A stretch of DNA of 64,000 bases from Mesostigma viride (GCA_009746045.1 RPFO01000079.1:6042733-6106732); one strand, 5' to 3'. Counted from the stretch's first letter, positions 43,577 to 53,850 are shown. Numbers and translations are program-made. The notes: a model not told the origin generated them from the sequence alone.

Positions 43577-44019
43577 AGTTAATAAACGAATGGACCTCTC
43601 AATGCTCAATGGCCTAACGCATGTGTTTATTACAATAAATCACAAGCCCCGCACCCAACGTGCACAAGGGCATTTAGCATTGTCGACAAGTTACGCTCTG
43701 CCTGGCTGCCACGTCTGGAGCAGCCGACAGTGGCCGTTGGGCTCTGTGGTGCAGCCTGAGTGGCGCGACGCCACTGCTAGACTCTCAGGACCTTAGTCCA
43801 ACATCCGACACCTCAATGTCAGTCCCGAGTGGGTACTGGCGACGCCGTACCGCCAATCCTACTTGGGTACTGGCGTCCGTCACCAGGACTCGGCTATCGA
43901 ATAGTCTAGCCTGCCGAATCACATATAGCCGGGACTTCTGACCGAGCCTACACGTGCGAAACCCCAGATAGCACATTGCTATCTGGTACTTAGCCTATGT
44001 CCACGACTAGAGGCTAACT
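43577..44019 (-). repeat. 5' LTR of the Copia element
   Basis: Direct repeat of 36708-37150. Followed by the target duplication gagcc at 44020-44024. Confidence 0.92.
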
Positions 44020-44024
44020 GAGCC

Positions 44025-44394
44025 CCATATAAACGGGGCCATAGTGAGCTTGGAGGGTCAAAACGTTGAAAATAGGTACATTGTATAAGCTATACAGCAT
44101 CAAACATGCATCAAACATCATGACTGGATTACCTAATATGACTGAATCAGGCAGCAATAGCCAAAGCATCATCCACTCTCACAACTTGTCGAGCACATGC
44201 CTCGTGGGAACGGAGGTGCTGGGTTGTCATTCCATAACGCGTGCAATACTGAAAGAAAGAGGCACGTGTAATGCAAGGCTTGGATAGGTTGAGTGATCCA
44301 TGAGCTTACATGCAGGCAAAGATGACGCTGGAATGCATGCTAGCAAATGGTGGCAAGATGCTAACAACACATGATTATACACCATGTAATTATG
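44025..44394. other. continuation of the DNA interrupted by the Copia element; no gene
   Basis: Pre-insertion DNA continues from ccccatataaacgg. No coding signal or known repeat was recognised. Confidence 0.45.
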
Positions 44395-44482
44395 GGTACC
44401 TAGCTGATCTTCTTGCACAATCAACGCAGTATAAACCATCAACATCCAATCCTCACGATATGTGCACAGCTTGACGACGTAT
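44395..44482. repeat. dispersed repeat R2, copy 2
   Basis: Matches 19036-19130 (cctagctgatcttcttgcac through cttgacgacgtat). It is followed by a TTAAT tract. Confidence 0.7.
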
Positions 44483-44910
44483 AATTAATTAATTAATTAG
44501 ACTCGTGCTCCCGTTGTTGGGGAGTCACGGAGCATTAACCCCGATGGATGGATGGATGGGTGCAAACAGTCCTACCGGTCTAGTCTATCTTCATCGGCTA
44601 CATACTACATCTATCTAACAGCATTCTAACTACAACATCTATCTAGGCAGCCGCACGCTGCCCTAGGGGAGCTATCTGGCGTGCCTCCCACGGGATTGCA
44701 CACGCGGGCGCTTCCCCACTGGGGGGGGCTCGTTGTCCTCTATGACCTGGGCCCACTTGGCCTTGTCCATCATCTTCTTCCAAATCACAGAGAGGCCTAG
44801 GCCCCCCATGTCCTCTACTAGCTGTTCTTTGAAGGTGCGGGCCTTGACGACGTATACAGCACCTAAATACTGCACAACTGCCGGCAACCTGCTATGGCTG
44901 ACATGCAAGC
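44483..44910 (-). mobile_element. LINE family-3 3' fragment: ORF2 C-terminus, 3' UTR, tail
   Basis: The minus-strand frame 44908-44672 encodes FKEQLVEDMGGLGLSVIWKK and MMDKAKWAQVIEDNEPPPVG, the C-terminal motif seen in the other LINE families here (LS.IW..M..K.RW). Then come a short 3' UTR, a CTCCCC/GGGAG hairpin (about 44510-44525) and a TTAAT tail. The same end occurs at 870-960. Confidence 0.7.
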
Positions 44911-44964
44911 AACGTCGAGTAGGATGGCGGTCTTAGAGAGGCTGGGCAGAGGTCGGTAGAAATA

Positions 44965-45258
44965 AGTGGAAAACTGGCAGAAACTAGGTAGAAACACGAT
45001 ATACTTACGCCTGCAAGCACTATTGAGCCGGTGGCAGAGGCCATTTCCAGGAAAATACAGCATACCGTAGCAATAGCCACGGTCACGCCTTACGCTATTT
45101 GCAGGCACCATCATGCCCGGAGCTACCCCATAAAAGTCTGCACAAATCTCGGTTTAGCCGAGAGTCCGGGCGTTCGGAATGAATAAACATGTGTTTTAAG
45201 AAGTCGAAACACCATGGAAATACCAATCATGGTGCCGCAGCAGACCCGAGTCTTGACG
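44965..45258. repeat. dispersed repeat R1, copy 2
   Basis: Matches 20741-21034. The preceding 44911-44964 is unidentified. Confidence 0.75.
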
Positions 45259-45266
45259 TTATAATA

Positions 45267-46530
45267 TTGAATTGAATTGAATTGAATTGTAACATAACTC
45301 CGTTGGGAGTATATGTAGCACATAGCCCAGAGAAGGGGCATATGGCCTATCATACATTCTAAGCTACTTCCTGCAAGGGTGGGAATGTAAACAACACTTG
45401 CTCTAGGTGCACTAGGGCACCTGCACCACCCAGAGTTTCAGGCAACACCCAGCGAAGGGGAGCCTGTCATAGGTGGGGAAGATCATCATGGCTATACAAG
45501 AGCTAGGACATGGCTTCTCTACAGAGAGCATCTCTCTGCATGGCATAGCATGGCGAAATTCATACATGCAACATCCATGGGGGTCCCGTTATAGGCAGGG
45601 CTTGGCTAAATTCTGTAGACAACATCCATGGGGGCCATTATGGGCGCACATGCGCGTGGGCCACATGCTAGGCTAAGCCTGACTAATCTACACTACTGGT
45701 ATGAATTCCCTAGTCTGAGGTGGCAGGAGGGGGCTGCCAGGGCTTGTGGTCAACGTGGATGACCGCCCCCCTCCAGTATACCGGCTTCCGCGGGGGGTGA
45801 CCCGCCTTCCCCGCTCGCGGGGTAAGGCCGGCCCCTCCCCCTTGCTCCTCACCTTCGACACCATGGCGGATAAGATGGAGTTCCTCAAGTGTCGCAAGCG
45901 GCTTGGGGGGACCGCCTACACGCTGGACGACGACTTGACCTTGACGCAGCAACAACGGCGACGGGCGTTATGGCCGACCAACCTCCAGCTTCGGCAGACG
46001 GCGGGGCAGAAGCCGGTCTACTGGAAGGGGGCGGACATCTACGTCGCCCACAAGCCCTGGCAGGCGACCCCTGCAACCCCAGCCACCCCAGCCACCCCAG
46101 CCTAGGGAATATATAGCAGTAGTGTAGACTAGAAAGCTTAGTGACGTGGCCATGTATGCCTACGTGATGGGCCCACACCCGCCCTTGCAATAGCCGTAGC
46201 AATGTCGAGTCATGCTTTGCCCATGCAGGGAGTTACTCCCTGCTGAGAGGCCATGTGTACCCTAGCTATAGCCTAGCCACATACCTTCCACCCCATATGT
46301 CATGCAGGCCTTCTAGGCCCTCTCCTCAAGCCCCCCCTGGGTGCCTGTGCTTGTTTAGGAGGCATGAACCATCATGGAGGTGCAGGTGCACCTAGTGCAC
46401 CCAGAGCAGGTGATAGTTGTACATCCTACACCTGCAGGTTGTCGCCCTGATTGTATTACAAACCCATAGATGCCCCTTTCTCAGGGCTATGTGTTACATA
46501 TGCTCCCCACGGAGCTATGATTTTAATTAA
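45267..46530. mobile_element. two ORF1-only fragments joined in opposite orientation (A7)
   Basis: 45267-45789 is a minus-strand 3' UTR plus the last codons of ORF1, with an (AATTG)n tail. 45790-46515 is a plus-strand ORF1 C-terminus of a diverged subfamily (MADKMEFLKCRKRLGGTAYT, LDDDLTLTQQQRRRALWP, stop at about 46105) with its own 3' UTR, hairpin GCTCC-CCAC-GGAGC (46502-46515) and TTAAT tail. The junction is abrupt. Confidence 0.75.
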
Positions 46531-47175
46531 TTAATTAATACCGGCTTCCCCCCTGCGCTGTGCCGGAGCTGAAGGTAGGTCGGCCATAGCTCGCGTCGCC
46601 GCTGTTGCTGGGCCAGGGTCAAGTCCTCGTCCAGCGTGAAGCGAGTCCTCGAGAGCTTCTTGCGGCATTTAAGGAACGACAGCTTGTCCGCCATGTACTT
46701 AAAGGTGAGGAGCACGGGTGCCGGGCCAGCCTTCCCCCGCGCGCGGGGGAGGCGGACAGCCGACATGTCCAGCTCACCAGTGAGTAGCATGGGGGCAAGA
46801 ATGTCGCGCTTAAATGCCTCAAGAAGGCTCGTGGAGGTCTCACCTGCCGGCTGGTCGAAGTGCTTGACGATGACATTGTGGCTGCGCCGGGCGATGTCGG
46901 CTTCCTCGCGAAGGTCGAGGGCTTGTTGCTTGAGTTGTGCCGAGATGGTGGAGGTGGTGGAGGTGGTGTGCTGCTTAAGCAAGTCCGCCCAGGTGGAGGG
47001 AGCATCGCCGGCCGGGCCAGCAGGCGCCGGCTGGGCGGCGATGTCCTTCACCGCCTGGGCGGTGAGGCCGGCGGTGTCATTAATTAATTAATTAATAGAC
47101 ACGTGACTGCGTCACGTGAGCATAAGCCCTCAGTGGGAGCGGAACATGGGATGGAATGGATTAATTAATTATCAA
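46527..47175 (-). mobile_element. ORF1-only fragment A8 fused to a LINE 3' end
   Basis: ORF1 C-terminal part from DTAGLTAQAVKDIAAQ (about 47075) to GGKPV at 46540, bounded on both sides by TTAAT tracts. Its 5' side is joined to the LINE 3' end with the CACGTGAC palindrome (47100-47119), exactly as in copy A3 at 19388-19500 but inverted. Confidence 0.75.
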
Positions 47176-47256
47176 CATCGCTCCGTTGGGAGTCAATGTA
47201 GCGCATATCCCTGAGAAGGGGCATATGGCTTTTATGGAATGGATGGTATAAGCTAT

Positions 47257-47550
47257 CTAGGTCCTAGTTACAGGGGTGTGGGCACCGCGGCCCGAATCGC
47301 TATGAATGCCATACTTGGTCACACGCGGAGCCCCCACAGGCTTGGGGGTGGTCTCCTTCATCACTACTTGCCATCTATCCTTGCGCACCATCTGCCTCCA
47401 TATTACAGACAAACCAGGAGGCTGCCCGGGGGTGAGCCCGTCACGTCTAGTGTAGCACATGTCCATGCCGAGTCTTAGGATATGGAATATTTGAATTTGG
47501 TTGTGATGCAACACATTTCCATGTAAGAAGTCAACCAATAAAAGAATCAT
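47257..47550 (-). pseudogene. LINE ORF2 C-terminal end in another frame
   Basis: Contains GLSVIWRQMVRKDRWQVVM and TTPKPVGAPRVTKYG, aligning with the C-terminal ends of the family-2 and family-3 fragments. It should continue the RT frame ending at 47547, so a frame break lies near 47560. Confidence 0.6.
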
Positions 47551-49988
47551 TCTGGCTTAAAAAAGCAAGACAGTATCACGAAAAGTCCACGGGTGGCGGC
47601 CCTGCCGCGCGCGGGCCCGGGGGCACGCCAGGTGAGGACATATCGCCCAGGCTGGGCGGGCTTGGTGCCAGCTAGTCTATCTGATGTATCTACCTGATCT
47701 GTGCGGGCCAGGTGCCCGGCTAGGCCCAGGCGCCTGTGCCTAATAATGTGGGAAACATAGGGCAAATCAGCGTACAAATCCTCATTACTAATGTGCAAAC
47801 CAAAGGGGATGTTAAGGGCCTTGCGCAGCATCTTGGTGACGGCGCCGTCGAGTCGTTGCTCCAGCTCCTGCATCAGTGTCCACGTCTCGGCGCCGTAGGT
47901 CAGGATCGTCAGAATGACGACCTTGAAGAGGTCACGCTTGACGATCCGGGGTAGGGCGGGGTTGCTCCACCAGCGGCGGTGGTCATGGAGGTGCGCCCAC
48001 GCCATGCCGATCCGTGTCGTCATGTCGTCCTCGCAGTCGGGAAGCCAACTGCCGAGCAGCTTGAAGCGGCCTGAAGTAGGGTAGTTGACCTCGGCATCGT
48101 CTAAGAGGCGGAGTGTGGGTGGGGGCCCTGCCATGCCGAGGGCCAGGGCCTCCGTTTTGGGGCTGATTTCTAGACCAACCGCCCGAGCCTCGAGCGCCAG
48201 GCAGTCCAGCCAAAGTTGGGCAGACTCCGGCTTCTCGATGAGCGTGATGTCGTCGGCATAAATGAGGTCAGCTAGTAAATTCTGCTTGTTAGTCGGCCCC
48301 CCTTCCCCAAGCTCGTTCGTGATCGCTAGGCCAGGGGCACGGCCTGCAATGCTAGCAAAGCGAGCACGTGCCTGGCGCATAACATAATCCACTACAATAA
48401 TAAACAGGTACGGCGACAGGACGCAACCCTGCCAGACGCCGGTCTGCAGTGGGCAGGGCGGGGTAATGCCGTGTTGAGTGCGCACCGAAGTGGTCGACCC
48501 CTCATACAGCGTGCGGATGACGGTAATCAGGGGAGTGGGGACGCGAGCGCGAGCAAGTACAGCCCATAGAGCGTCCCAGAGGACAGAATCAAAAGCCTTG
48601 ATGAAGTCGACGAAGATCAGGATGGCGGGAAACTCACCAGGTTGCAGGAGAGCGATTTCCTCGAAGAGGCGACGCGCGACGAAGATGGCCATGACGGTGT
48701 TGCGCCCAGGACGGAAGCCCATTTGACTTTCCCCAAGGTGACAGTCGAGAGCAGAACGAAGGCGGTTGAGGATCATGCGCATGAACAACTTAAGTGCGGC
48801 GCTCTGGATGCAGACTCCTCTGTAGTTGGCGGGGTCGTCAGGGGAACCTTTGTTTTTGTACAGCATAATACGGTAGCTGTGCTGCCACTCAGGAATCGGC
48901 GGCGCGTCGGCAAGCAGGATCCGGTTGCAGACGTCAAGCAGGAACCCCGTGAGCGCCGTCAGCTTAATCACCGGGGCTGGGAGCTGGTCAGGTCCAACGG
49001 CAGCATAGAAGCGGAGTTGCTTGGCGGCGGTGCTCAGCTCGAGCTCGGTGAACGGCGGGAGCTCGTTGGGGTGGGCCAGGGGTTCCGTCAGGGCTGGGTA
49101 CGTGTAGTCCTGCTCAGCGGCGGGCGGCGTGGGCGGCGCAGGGACGTCCGCCGGTGCTACTGCCAGGCGTGCGGCCGCCAGAGGGCCAAGCGGCGGAGGC
49201 GGCGGGGGGGCGCCGAGCAGCCGGGACTGGGAGGAATACCACTGGTCGAGCTGCTGCTGCGGTGAGCCAGAGAGCGTCCGCGGCGCCGGCTGCGCGCCGC
49301 CGGCGGGCCGTTGGGCGTGACGCAGGCGGGTCCAGGCGTACTTGCCGTGCTGGTCCTTGAGGTGGGCGAAGTACTCGCGGACATGAAGGTCCTCCTGCTC
49401 CTTGGTCGCCTGCCGGATGGCCGAGTGGTAATCGGCTTTGAGGCGGGCGTAGCGGGCGGGGTCGCGGTTGTCGCGCAGGGCTTGCCGGGCCTGGATGACG
49501 GCGGGGAGCCGGTGCAGGCTGGTGAAGCGGGGCGGGCGGCGGGGGGGCAGTAGGGCCCCGGCCGCGGGCAGCTTGTCAGCGAGGTGCCGAAGGGCCGATG
49601 CCGGGCCGGCAGCGAACAGCTGGGCGTGGCTGGCCGGGATGTCCAGCGCGTCGACGAACGCCTCTGCGGCGCGCTTGTGGGCGCGTTTTTCAGGGAAGTC
49701 CTCCAGAGCGTCGTCAGATTTCTCGAGCAACTGAAGTGTGCGCAAATCAGGTGGTGCCACGTGCTTACGAAAGGGCGAGGGGAATCGCAGGCGGATGCGG
49801 GCGGTGACGATGCGATGATCGGAGCGCACCAGGGGGATCACATGCGAGCGAGCAGCTAGTACAGATCCTTGATGACGCTTGCGCATTACAACATAGTCAA
49901 TGCAGCGTTCAGTGCCAGTTGGCGAGGTGTGTGTGACCAAAGCATCTGGACTATGTGGAAAGCGGTGTTGGCAGTGACCAAATCGCAT
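47547..49988 (-). CDS. LINE reverse transcriptase (ORF2 C-terminal frame)
   Basis: 813 aa. The start of the frame carries the end of the endonuclease (ERCIDYVVMRKR, then RSDHRIVTARI with the catalytic SDH), so the true ORF2 begins in the next frame. RT motifs: LPAPVIKLTALTGF, ANYRGVCIQSAALKLF, MGFRPGRNTVMAIFVARRLF, ILIFVDFIKAFDSVLWDALW (motif A), GVWQGCVLSPYLFIIVVDYV (motif B), LLADLIYADDITLIEKPES (motif C, about 48250), then a thumb region with GSWLPDCEDDMTTRI and a zinc-poor C-terminus TWRAPGPARGR. No RNase H is visible. The enzyme would copy its own RNA by target-primed reverse transcription. Confidence 0.85.
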   Translation of the reverse strand: MRFGHCQHRFPHSPDALVTHTSPTGTERCIDYVVMRKRHQGSVLAARSHVIPLVRSDHRIVTARIRLRFPSPFRKHVAPPDLRTLQLLEKSDDALEDFPEKRAHKRAAEAFVDALDIPASHAQLFAAGPASALRHLADKLPAAGALLPPRRPPRFTSLHRLPAVIQARQALRDNRDPARYARLKADYHSAIRQATKEQEDLHVREYFAHLKDQHGKYAWTRLRHAQRPAGGAQPAPRTLSGSPQQQLDQWYSSQSRLLGAPPPPPPLGPLAAARLAVAPADVPAPPTPPAAEQDYTYPALTEPLAHPNELPPFTELELSTAAKQLRFYAAVGPDQLPAPVIKLTALTGFLLDVCNRILLADAPPIPEWQHSYRIMLYKNKGSPDDPANYRGVCIQSAALKLFMRMILNRLRSALDCHLGESQMGFRPGRNTVMAIFVARRLFEEIALLQPGEFPAILIFVDFIKAFDSVLWDALWAVLARARVPTPLITVIRTLYEGSTTSVRTQHGITPPCPLQTGVWQGCVLSPYLFIIVVDYVMRQARARFASIAGRAPGLAITNELGEGGPTNKQNLLADLIYADDITLIEKPESAQLWLDCLALEARAVGLEISPKTEALALGMAGPPPTLRLLDDAEVNYPTSGRFKLLGSWLPDCEDDMTTRIGMAWAHLHDHRRWWSNPALPRIVKRDLFKVVILTILTYGAETWTLMQELEQRLDGAVTKMLRKALNIPFGLHISNEDLYADLPYVSHIIRHRRLGLAGHLARTDQVDTSDRLAGTKPAQPGRYVLTWRAPGPARGRAATRGLFVILSCFFKPE

Positions 49989-50803
49989 GTCGTAAGCAAA
50001 TCAGCAAAAAGTTCGGTGTTGGCATTGGAGACCGTACCGTTGGGGGCGTGCTGACATCCGCCAGTACCCGGTGGTAGCGTGGCGTTGGCGTCCAGCAGCA
50101 GAGCGAGGTAGTTGCGACCAGGGATGCCGTTCGCCAGGTTCTCCAGCGCTGCAAAGAAGTCCTTGCGGTCTTGTTCTGGGTGGCCGGAGTGGGGTGCGTA
50201 ACCAACGCCCACCGTCAGGGCGTAGGTCGAGTGGCCCTCCATCGAATGAAAAGTGGCCACGAGGAGCCGAGCGTTGACCAGCTGGGGTTCGCCCATGTGG
50301 CGTACGGCGAGCGGGGAGCAGAGGAGACCGACGCCCCCGTTCCCGGTGCCGTCGCCGCCTCCGTAGTAGAACCGCCAGCCGTCGATGTCGTCAGCAACAA
50401 GGGCAGTTGATCCGCGGGCCGATGCAGTGCGCCTGTGTTCTTGGATTCCCAGGATGGCGATATTATTGTCGATGCAGAAACCAATAAGATTGGAGACTCG
50501 ATGGCACTGACAGTCGTCACTGCGCAGGCAGTGACAGCGGTCAGCGTCGGGCTGGAGCGTGCGGGCGTTGAAGGTGGCGATGACCAAGGGCGCGCGTTGA
50601 CCGAAAAGGGGGGTGCAGGCGGGGGTGGGGGCGGAGATGGAGCAGGGTGGTGATGGGGGTGGGGGTGGAGGTGGTGGGGTAGGGGGGGCGGGTTGGGGAC
50701 TTATGCTTTCAATCACCATTTCGATTCTTCCTGCCAACGCGTCGAGGCGACGCCGACGGTTGGCTCGGGTGGCCAGGTAGAATGAGTTTGCGTCTGCACG
50801 CAT
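49886..50803 (-). CDS. LINE APE-type endonuclease (ORF2 N-terminal frame)
   Basis: 305-aa frame. After a basic and Pro-rich start it carries the exonuclease-endonuclease-phosphatase fold: LVIATFNARTLQ (Asn), ILGIQEHRR (Glu), GGVGLLCSPLAV, VGVGYAPHSGHPEQD, LALLLDANATLPPG (Asp-x-Asn), DLVTANTAFH. The remaining SDH motif is in the overlapping RT frame; a single-base shift at about 49940-49965 separates them. It nicks target DNA to prime reverse transcription. Confidence 0.82.
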   Translation of the reverse strand: MRADANSFYLATRANRRRRLDALAGRIEMVIESISPQPAPPTPPPPPPPPSPPCSISAPTPACTPLFGQRAPLVIATFNARTLQPDADRCHCLRSDDCQCHRVSNLIGFCIDNNIAILGIQEHRRTASARGSTALVADDIDGWRFYYGGGDGTGNGGVGLLCSPLAVRHMGEPQLVNARLLVATFHSMEGHSTYALTVGVGYAPHSGHPEQDRKDFFAALENLANGIPGRNYLALLLDANATLPPGTGGCQHAPNGTVSNANTELFADLLTTCDLVTANTAFHIVQMLWSHTPRQLALNAALTML

Positions 50804-50984
50804 AAGAAATGCGTGCAGTCTGAGGAGGTTTCGGAGGCGGCCGCGCGAGGCGGGGCAACCTGGCTCACTGCCGACCCGTTGCTCTCTCTCCGACAGCCCG
50901 AGGGCTGCGAAGGCAAAGGGGCGGGAAGGGGAGTTAGGCAGATCCCACTGCTAGAGCCGCGGAGCCGCGGGGCCGCGAGCGTCG

Positions 50985-52454
50985 TCATTGATAGGAGAGA
51001 AGGGTTCGCAGCGCGGGCTCCGGCTCAGGTGCAAAGCGAACGAATTTATTAGGGGGACGGCCAAGCCTGGCAGCCATACCTGAGCTGAAGTTGCCCCGGC
51101 GGATCCCCACACGTGCTGGGGAGCAGGTGACCGTCGATGCCGGTGGCGATGGCGGTGACGGCGGGGGCCGAGCAGGGGGCTGGGGCGCTGGCACGGCGGT
51201 ATCCATGGGGGTCGCCGTCATTGGAGGAAGGTCCTGGCCGTTAATGCGGACGATGAAGACGCCATTAAAGAGGCGGGCATAGATGCTGCACCGTAGTTGC
51301 GGGTTGGCCTGCTTGGCTGCCCGAGCCTCGTGGACCTCCGGCCGGTTCAAAGCGGCAGCCCGGGCCTCAAGCTGCTCCGGGGTATAGTAATCGTCGATGC
51401 TCAGTTGGGTATCGTGGAGGTTCCGGCGGGCCTTCTGCACCTGCAGTTTGTCCTCCTTGCGGTGGAATTCCACCAAGACAGGGGCGGTGGGGCCGCCGAG
51501 CCGTCGTGCCGTTTTGATGACGACGCTTTGGGCCACGCCGAGCTTCCCCAGGAAGGGGTCGCCCCGGAGGTAGGTGCCCAGGCGTGCATCGTTGACGTTC
51601 GAGGGGACGCCACGTACCACAATACTGCATGAGCGAATGGGTTCGTGCATAGCATCCCTTGTGCTGGCCTTGACGGCTGTTTTGATTTCGTTGATGAGCT
51701 CCGTAGGGTTCTGAAGCGTGGCGGCATAGGTGGTCTTGGCAGGAGTTATGGAGGCGGCAAGTTGTTGCTGGAGCTGGTGGAGGAGCTGCTGCTGCTGCTG
51801 CAGCCCTGCTGCAATGTGGGTGATGGCGGAGTGGATGGAGGTGTCGGCGTGTGAGGAATGGGCGTGGTGGGTGGCGAGGTGGTTGTGGACAGGGTTGAGG
51901 GCAGCGTTGAGGAGGGGAGGGAGGCGATCGAAGCACGTATTGGCGACTTGCTTGGCGGTGATGTTGATGGCGGCCGCAACAGTGGGGTCGGCTCCCAGGT
52001 CCAGAGAGGCCATGACAAAGCGCTCAAGGGCGCTGTCGGAAAGACGGGAGCACGTCCACCAGACTGCGAGGCAGAGGTCAGTGTCGTCGGGGTCGTCGTG
52101 GAGAAAGTCCGACAGGTGGGTAACCTGTTGGTTGCAGTCCCGGATCTCGCACTTTTTCTCGGCAGCCAGGTGCAGGATGGTGAGGGCGGCAGCTCGGGAC
52201 AGGCGCATGATGGCGTTAAGGCCTGGCCATTTGCCAGGTAAAAATGCGGCAGCTTCCTCGGCAGAAAAGGCCTCCTCGCGGGTATCCATGGCAGGGTCGC
52301 TGTTCGGCGGAGCGGTGGAGTGGAGCGGCTGGATGCTGACAGTGGCGTCCGGCATAGCGTGCAAGGGTGTTTCCAATGACGCCATGGCTTCATCAGCGAG
52401 TTGGTGCAGGGCCGCGGACGCTTGTGATTGCTGGGATGAGTCGTATTCCGCCAT
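50985..52454 (-). CDS. LINE ORF1 protein, intact
   Basis: 489 aa from MAEYDSSQQSQ. A helical middle with many Gln residues (LQQQQQLLHQLQQQLAASI) suggests a coiled coil. It precedes an RRM-like domain (IRSCSIVVRGVPSNVND, LVEFHRKEDKLQVQKARRNL) and a basic C-terminal part ending in a Pro-rich tail. This is the layout of L1-type ORF1 RNA chaperones. It differs clearly in sequence from the ORF1 of the ORF1-only family, although position and architecture match. Confidence 0.75.
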   Translation of the reverse strand: MAEYDSSQQSQASAALHQLADEAMASLETPLHAMPDATVSIQPLHSTAPPNSDPAMDTREEAFSAEEAAAFLPGKWPGLNAIMRLSRAAALTILHLAAEKKCEIRDCNQQVTHLSDFLHDDPDDTDLCLAVWWTCSRLSDSALERFVMASLDLGADPTVAAAINITAKQVANTCFDRLPPLLNAALNPVHNHLATHHAHSSHADTSIHSAITHIAAGLQQQQQLLHQLQQQLAASITPAKTTYAATLQNPTELINEIKTAVKASTRDAMHEPIRSCSIVVRGVPSNVNDARLGTYLRGDPFLGKLGVAQSVVIKTARRLGGPTAPVLVEFHRKEDKLQVQKARRNLHDTQLSIDDYYTPEQLEARAAALNRPEVHEARAAKQANPQLRCSIYARLFNGVFIVRINGQDLPPMTATPMDTAVPAPQPPARPPPSPPSPPASTVTCSPARVGIRRGNFSSGMAARLGRPPNKFVRFAPEPEPALRTLLSYQ

Positions 52455-52469
52455 ATCGAGCTGAAAAAA

Positions 52470-52975
52470 CAGCGATATTTGCTGGGCAGGGCGGTGCCGG
52501 TATCTTCGGAAATATTGAGCGATAGCTGTAGAGAAATTATATCAGCGTGTTCGTCTTCAAAAGACGAGTCTAATGCAACCAACCCGATGAAGTTTCATGG
52601 CCGGAGTCAAAAGTTATGAGCATTCTCGTATATTGCAACAGCGATATTTGCTGGGCAGGGCGGTGCCGGTATCTTCGGAAATATTGAGCGATAGCTGTAG
52701 AAAATTATATCAGCGTGTTCGTCTTCAAAAGACGAGTCTAATGCAACCAACCCGATGAAATTTCATGGCCGGAGTCAAAAGTTATGAGCATTCTCGTATA
52801 TTGCAACAGCGATATTTGCTGGGCAGGGCGGTGCCGGTATCTTCGGAAATATTGAGCGATAGCTGTAGAAAATTATATCAGCGTGTTCGTCTTCAAAAGA
52901 CGAGTCTAATGCAACCAACCCGATGAAATTTCATGGCCGGAGTCAAAAGTTATGAGCATTCTCGTATATTGCATT
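52470..52975 (-). repeat. three 168-bp tandem monomers, LINE 5' UTR
   Basis: Units start at 52470, 52639 and 52807 with a few differences. Each holds aaattatatcagcgtg followed by the hairpin cgtcttcaaaagacg. Such 5' monomers act as promoters in some L1 elements; that role here is inference. Confidence 0.9.
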
Positions 52976-53850
52976 CCGTCACATGCATGCATGATTGGCG
53001 GTGTCATGCAAGCTCTTAAGGGCGTTGGCGGTGGCTTGAAGGCGTTGGTCGAGGTCGAGGAGCTGGGCTTTGATGTCGGCAGTGGAGGCGGAAATGGCAG
53101 TGGAGGTGGAGGCGACGGCGGTGGAAATGTGAGGAAGTTCAGCAGCCAGCGTGCCACCCATTGCTGCGACGTCAGCGGCAAGGGGGGTCACGTGCTGCTG
53201 AAAGGCTTCCGTGAGGATGGAACGGAGGGTGGAGGCGGAGATGGATGGAGCCCAGATCTCGCCGTCAGAGCGCTGGAGAAGGGAGTTGAGGACGCCGTGC
53301 TGGAGCTGGGGGCGGGGGCAGCCAAGCATAGCGCCGTGGGCTAGCCAGGGGCTGCCGTTGCTGCAGAGGAGGCGACCTTGGTCGTAGAGATGGATGCACA
53401 GGTCGTAAAGCGAGGCGTAGTCCCCGAAGAAGATGCAGTCCATAGCATCGTCCGGAGACATGTTGTTCCAGTCGTGATCATCGACCTTGAAAGGGTGGGG
53501 CCGAAAGCGCGGTTCCGAGGGGCGGGACCATCCTGTTTTGTCGGCTGGGCGGGTGCGTTTCGGGTCAGGCGATGCCGATGGCGAGGCATTAAGCCCGGGA
53601 GGTTGCTGGGTGGCCACCAGTGCACGACTAGTGTCACCGCTGCCTGCCGGACCTGATGGCGAACTGCTGCAGCCGCAGCTGCCGCATTTTCATGGGCGAG
53701 CGCATCCGCCAAACTGCGTTGCGTCAAAGGACGTTTGCTCGTCATATATTGCGTTTTAGATTCGGAAAATTATATCAGCATGTGCGTCTTAGAAAGACGA
53801 AGCGATAGTGATATTCACAGCTGAATTTGGGGCTCAAACGTGAAAGTTAT
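52976..53850 (-). mobile_element. ORF1-only element, copy A9 (5' half)
   Basis: 5' region with ttcggaaaattatatcagc and hairpin gcgtcttagaaagacg (53761-53800), then the ORF1 start MTSKRPLTQRSLADALAHEN at 53745. A frameshift near the N-terminus leads into the frame 53617-52979 (NNMSPDDAMDCIFFGDYASL, QLLDLDQRLQATANALKSL). It is truncated where the LINE 5' monomers begin. Confidence 0.75.

Larger units (their letters stand above)
36708..44019 (-). mobile_element. full-length Copia-class LTR retrotransposon
   Basis: 7312 bp, two 443-bp LTRs differing at about two bases, a single uninterrupted polyprotein and a perfect 5-bp target duplication GAGCC. It is therefore a recent insertion. On the minus strand the 5' LTR is the right copy. 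The LTR termini are AGTTA...TAACT instead of the usual TG...CA. A long A-rich tract (complement of the T runs at 37161-37190, then GAATAAAACTGG) directly precedes the 3' LTR and probably serves as the polypurine tract. No standard primer-binding site was recognised. Confidence 0.9.
47160..52975 (-). mobile_element. L1-like LINE, near full length, with 5' monomers and shared 3' hairpin
   Basis: Order on the minus strand: three 168-bp 5' monomers (52975-52470), ORF1 (52454-50985), ORF2 endonuclease (50803-49886), reverse transcriptase (49988-47547), ORF2 C-terminal piece (47550-47257), short 3' UTR with the common end gggagtcaatgtagcgcat (about 47176-47240) and a TTAATTAATTA tail at 47160-47170. 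ORF2 has two frame breaks (about 49950 and about 47560), so this copy is probably dead. A complete ORF1 and otherwise good domains mark it as the likely type of element that mobilises the ORF1-only copies. Confidence 0.82.
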
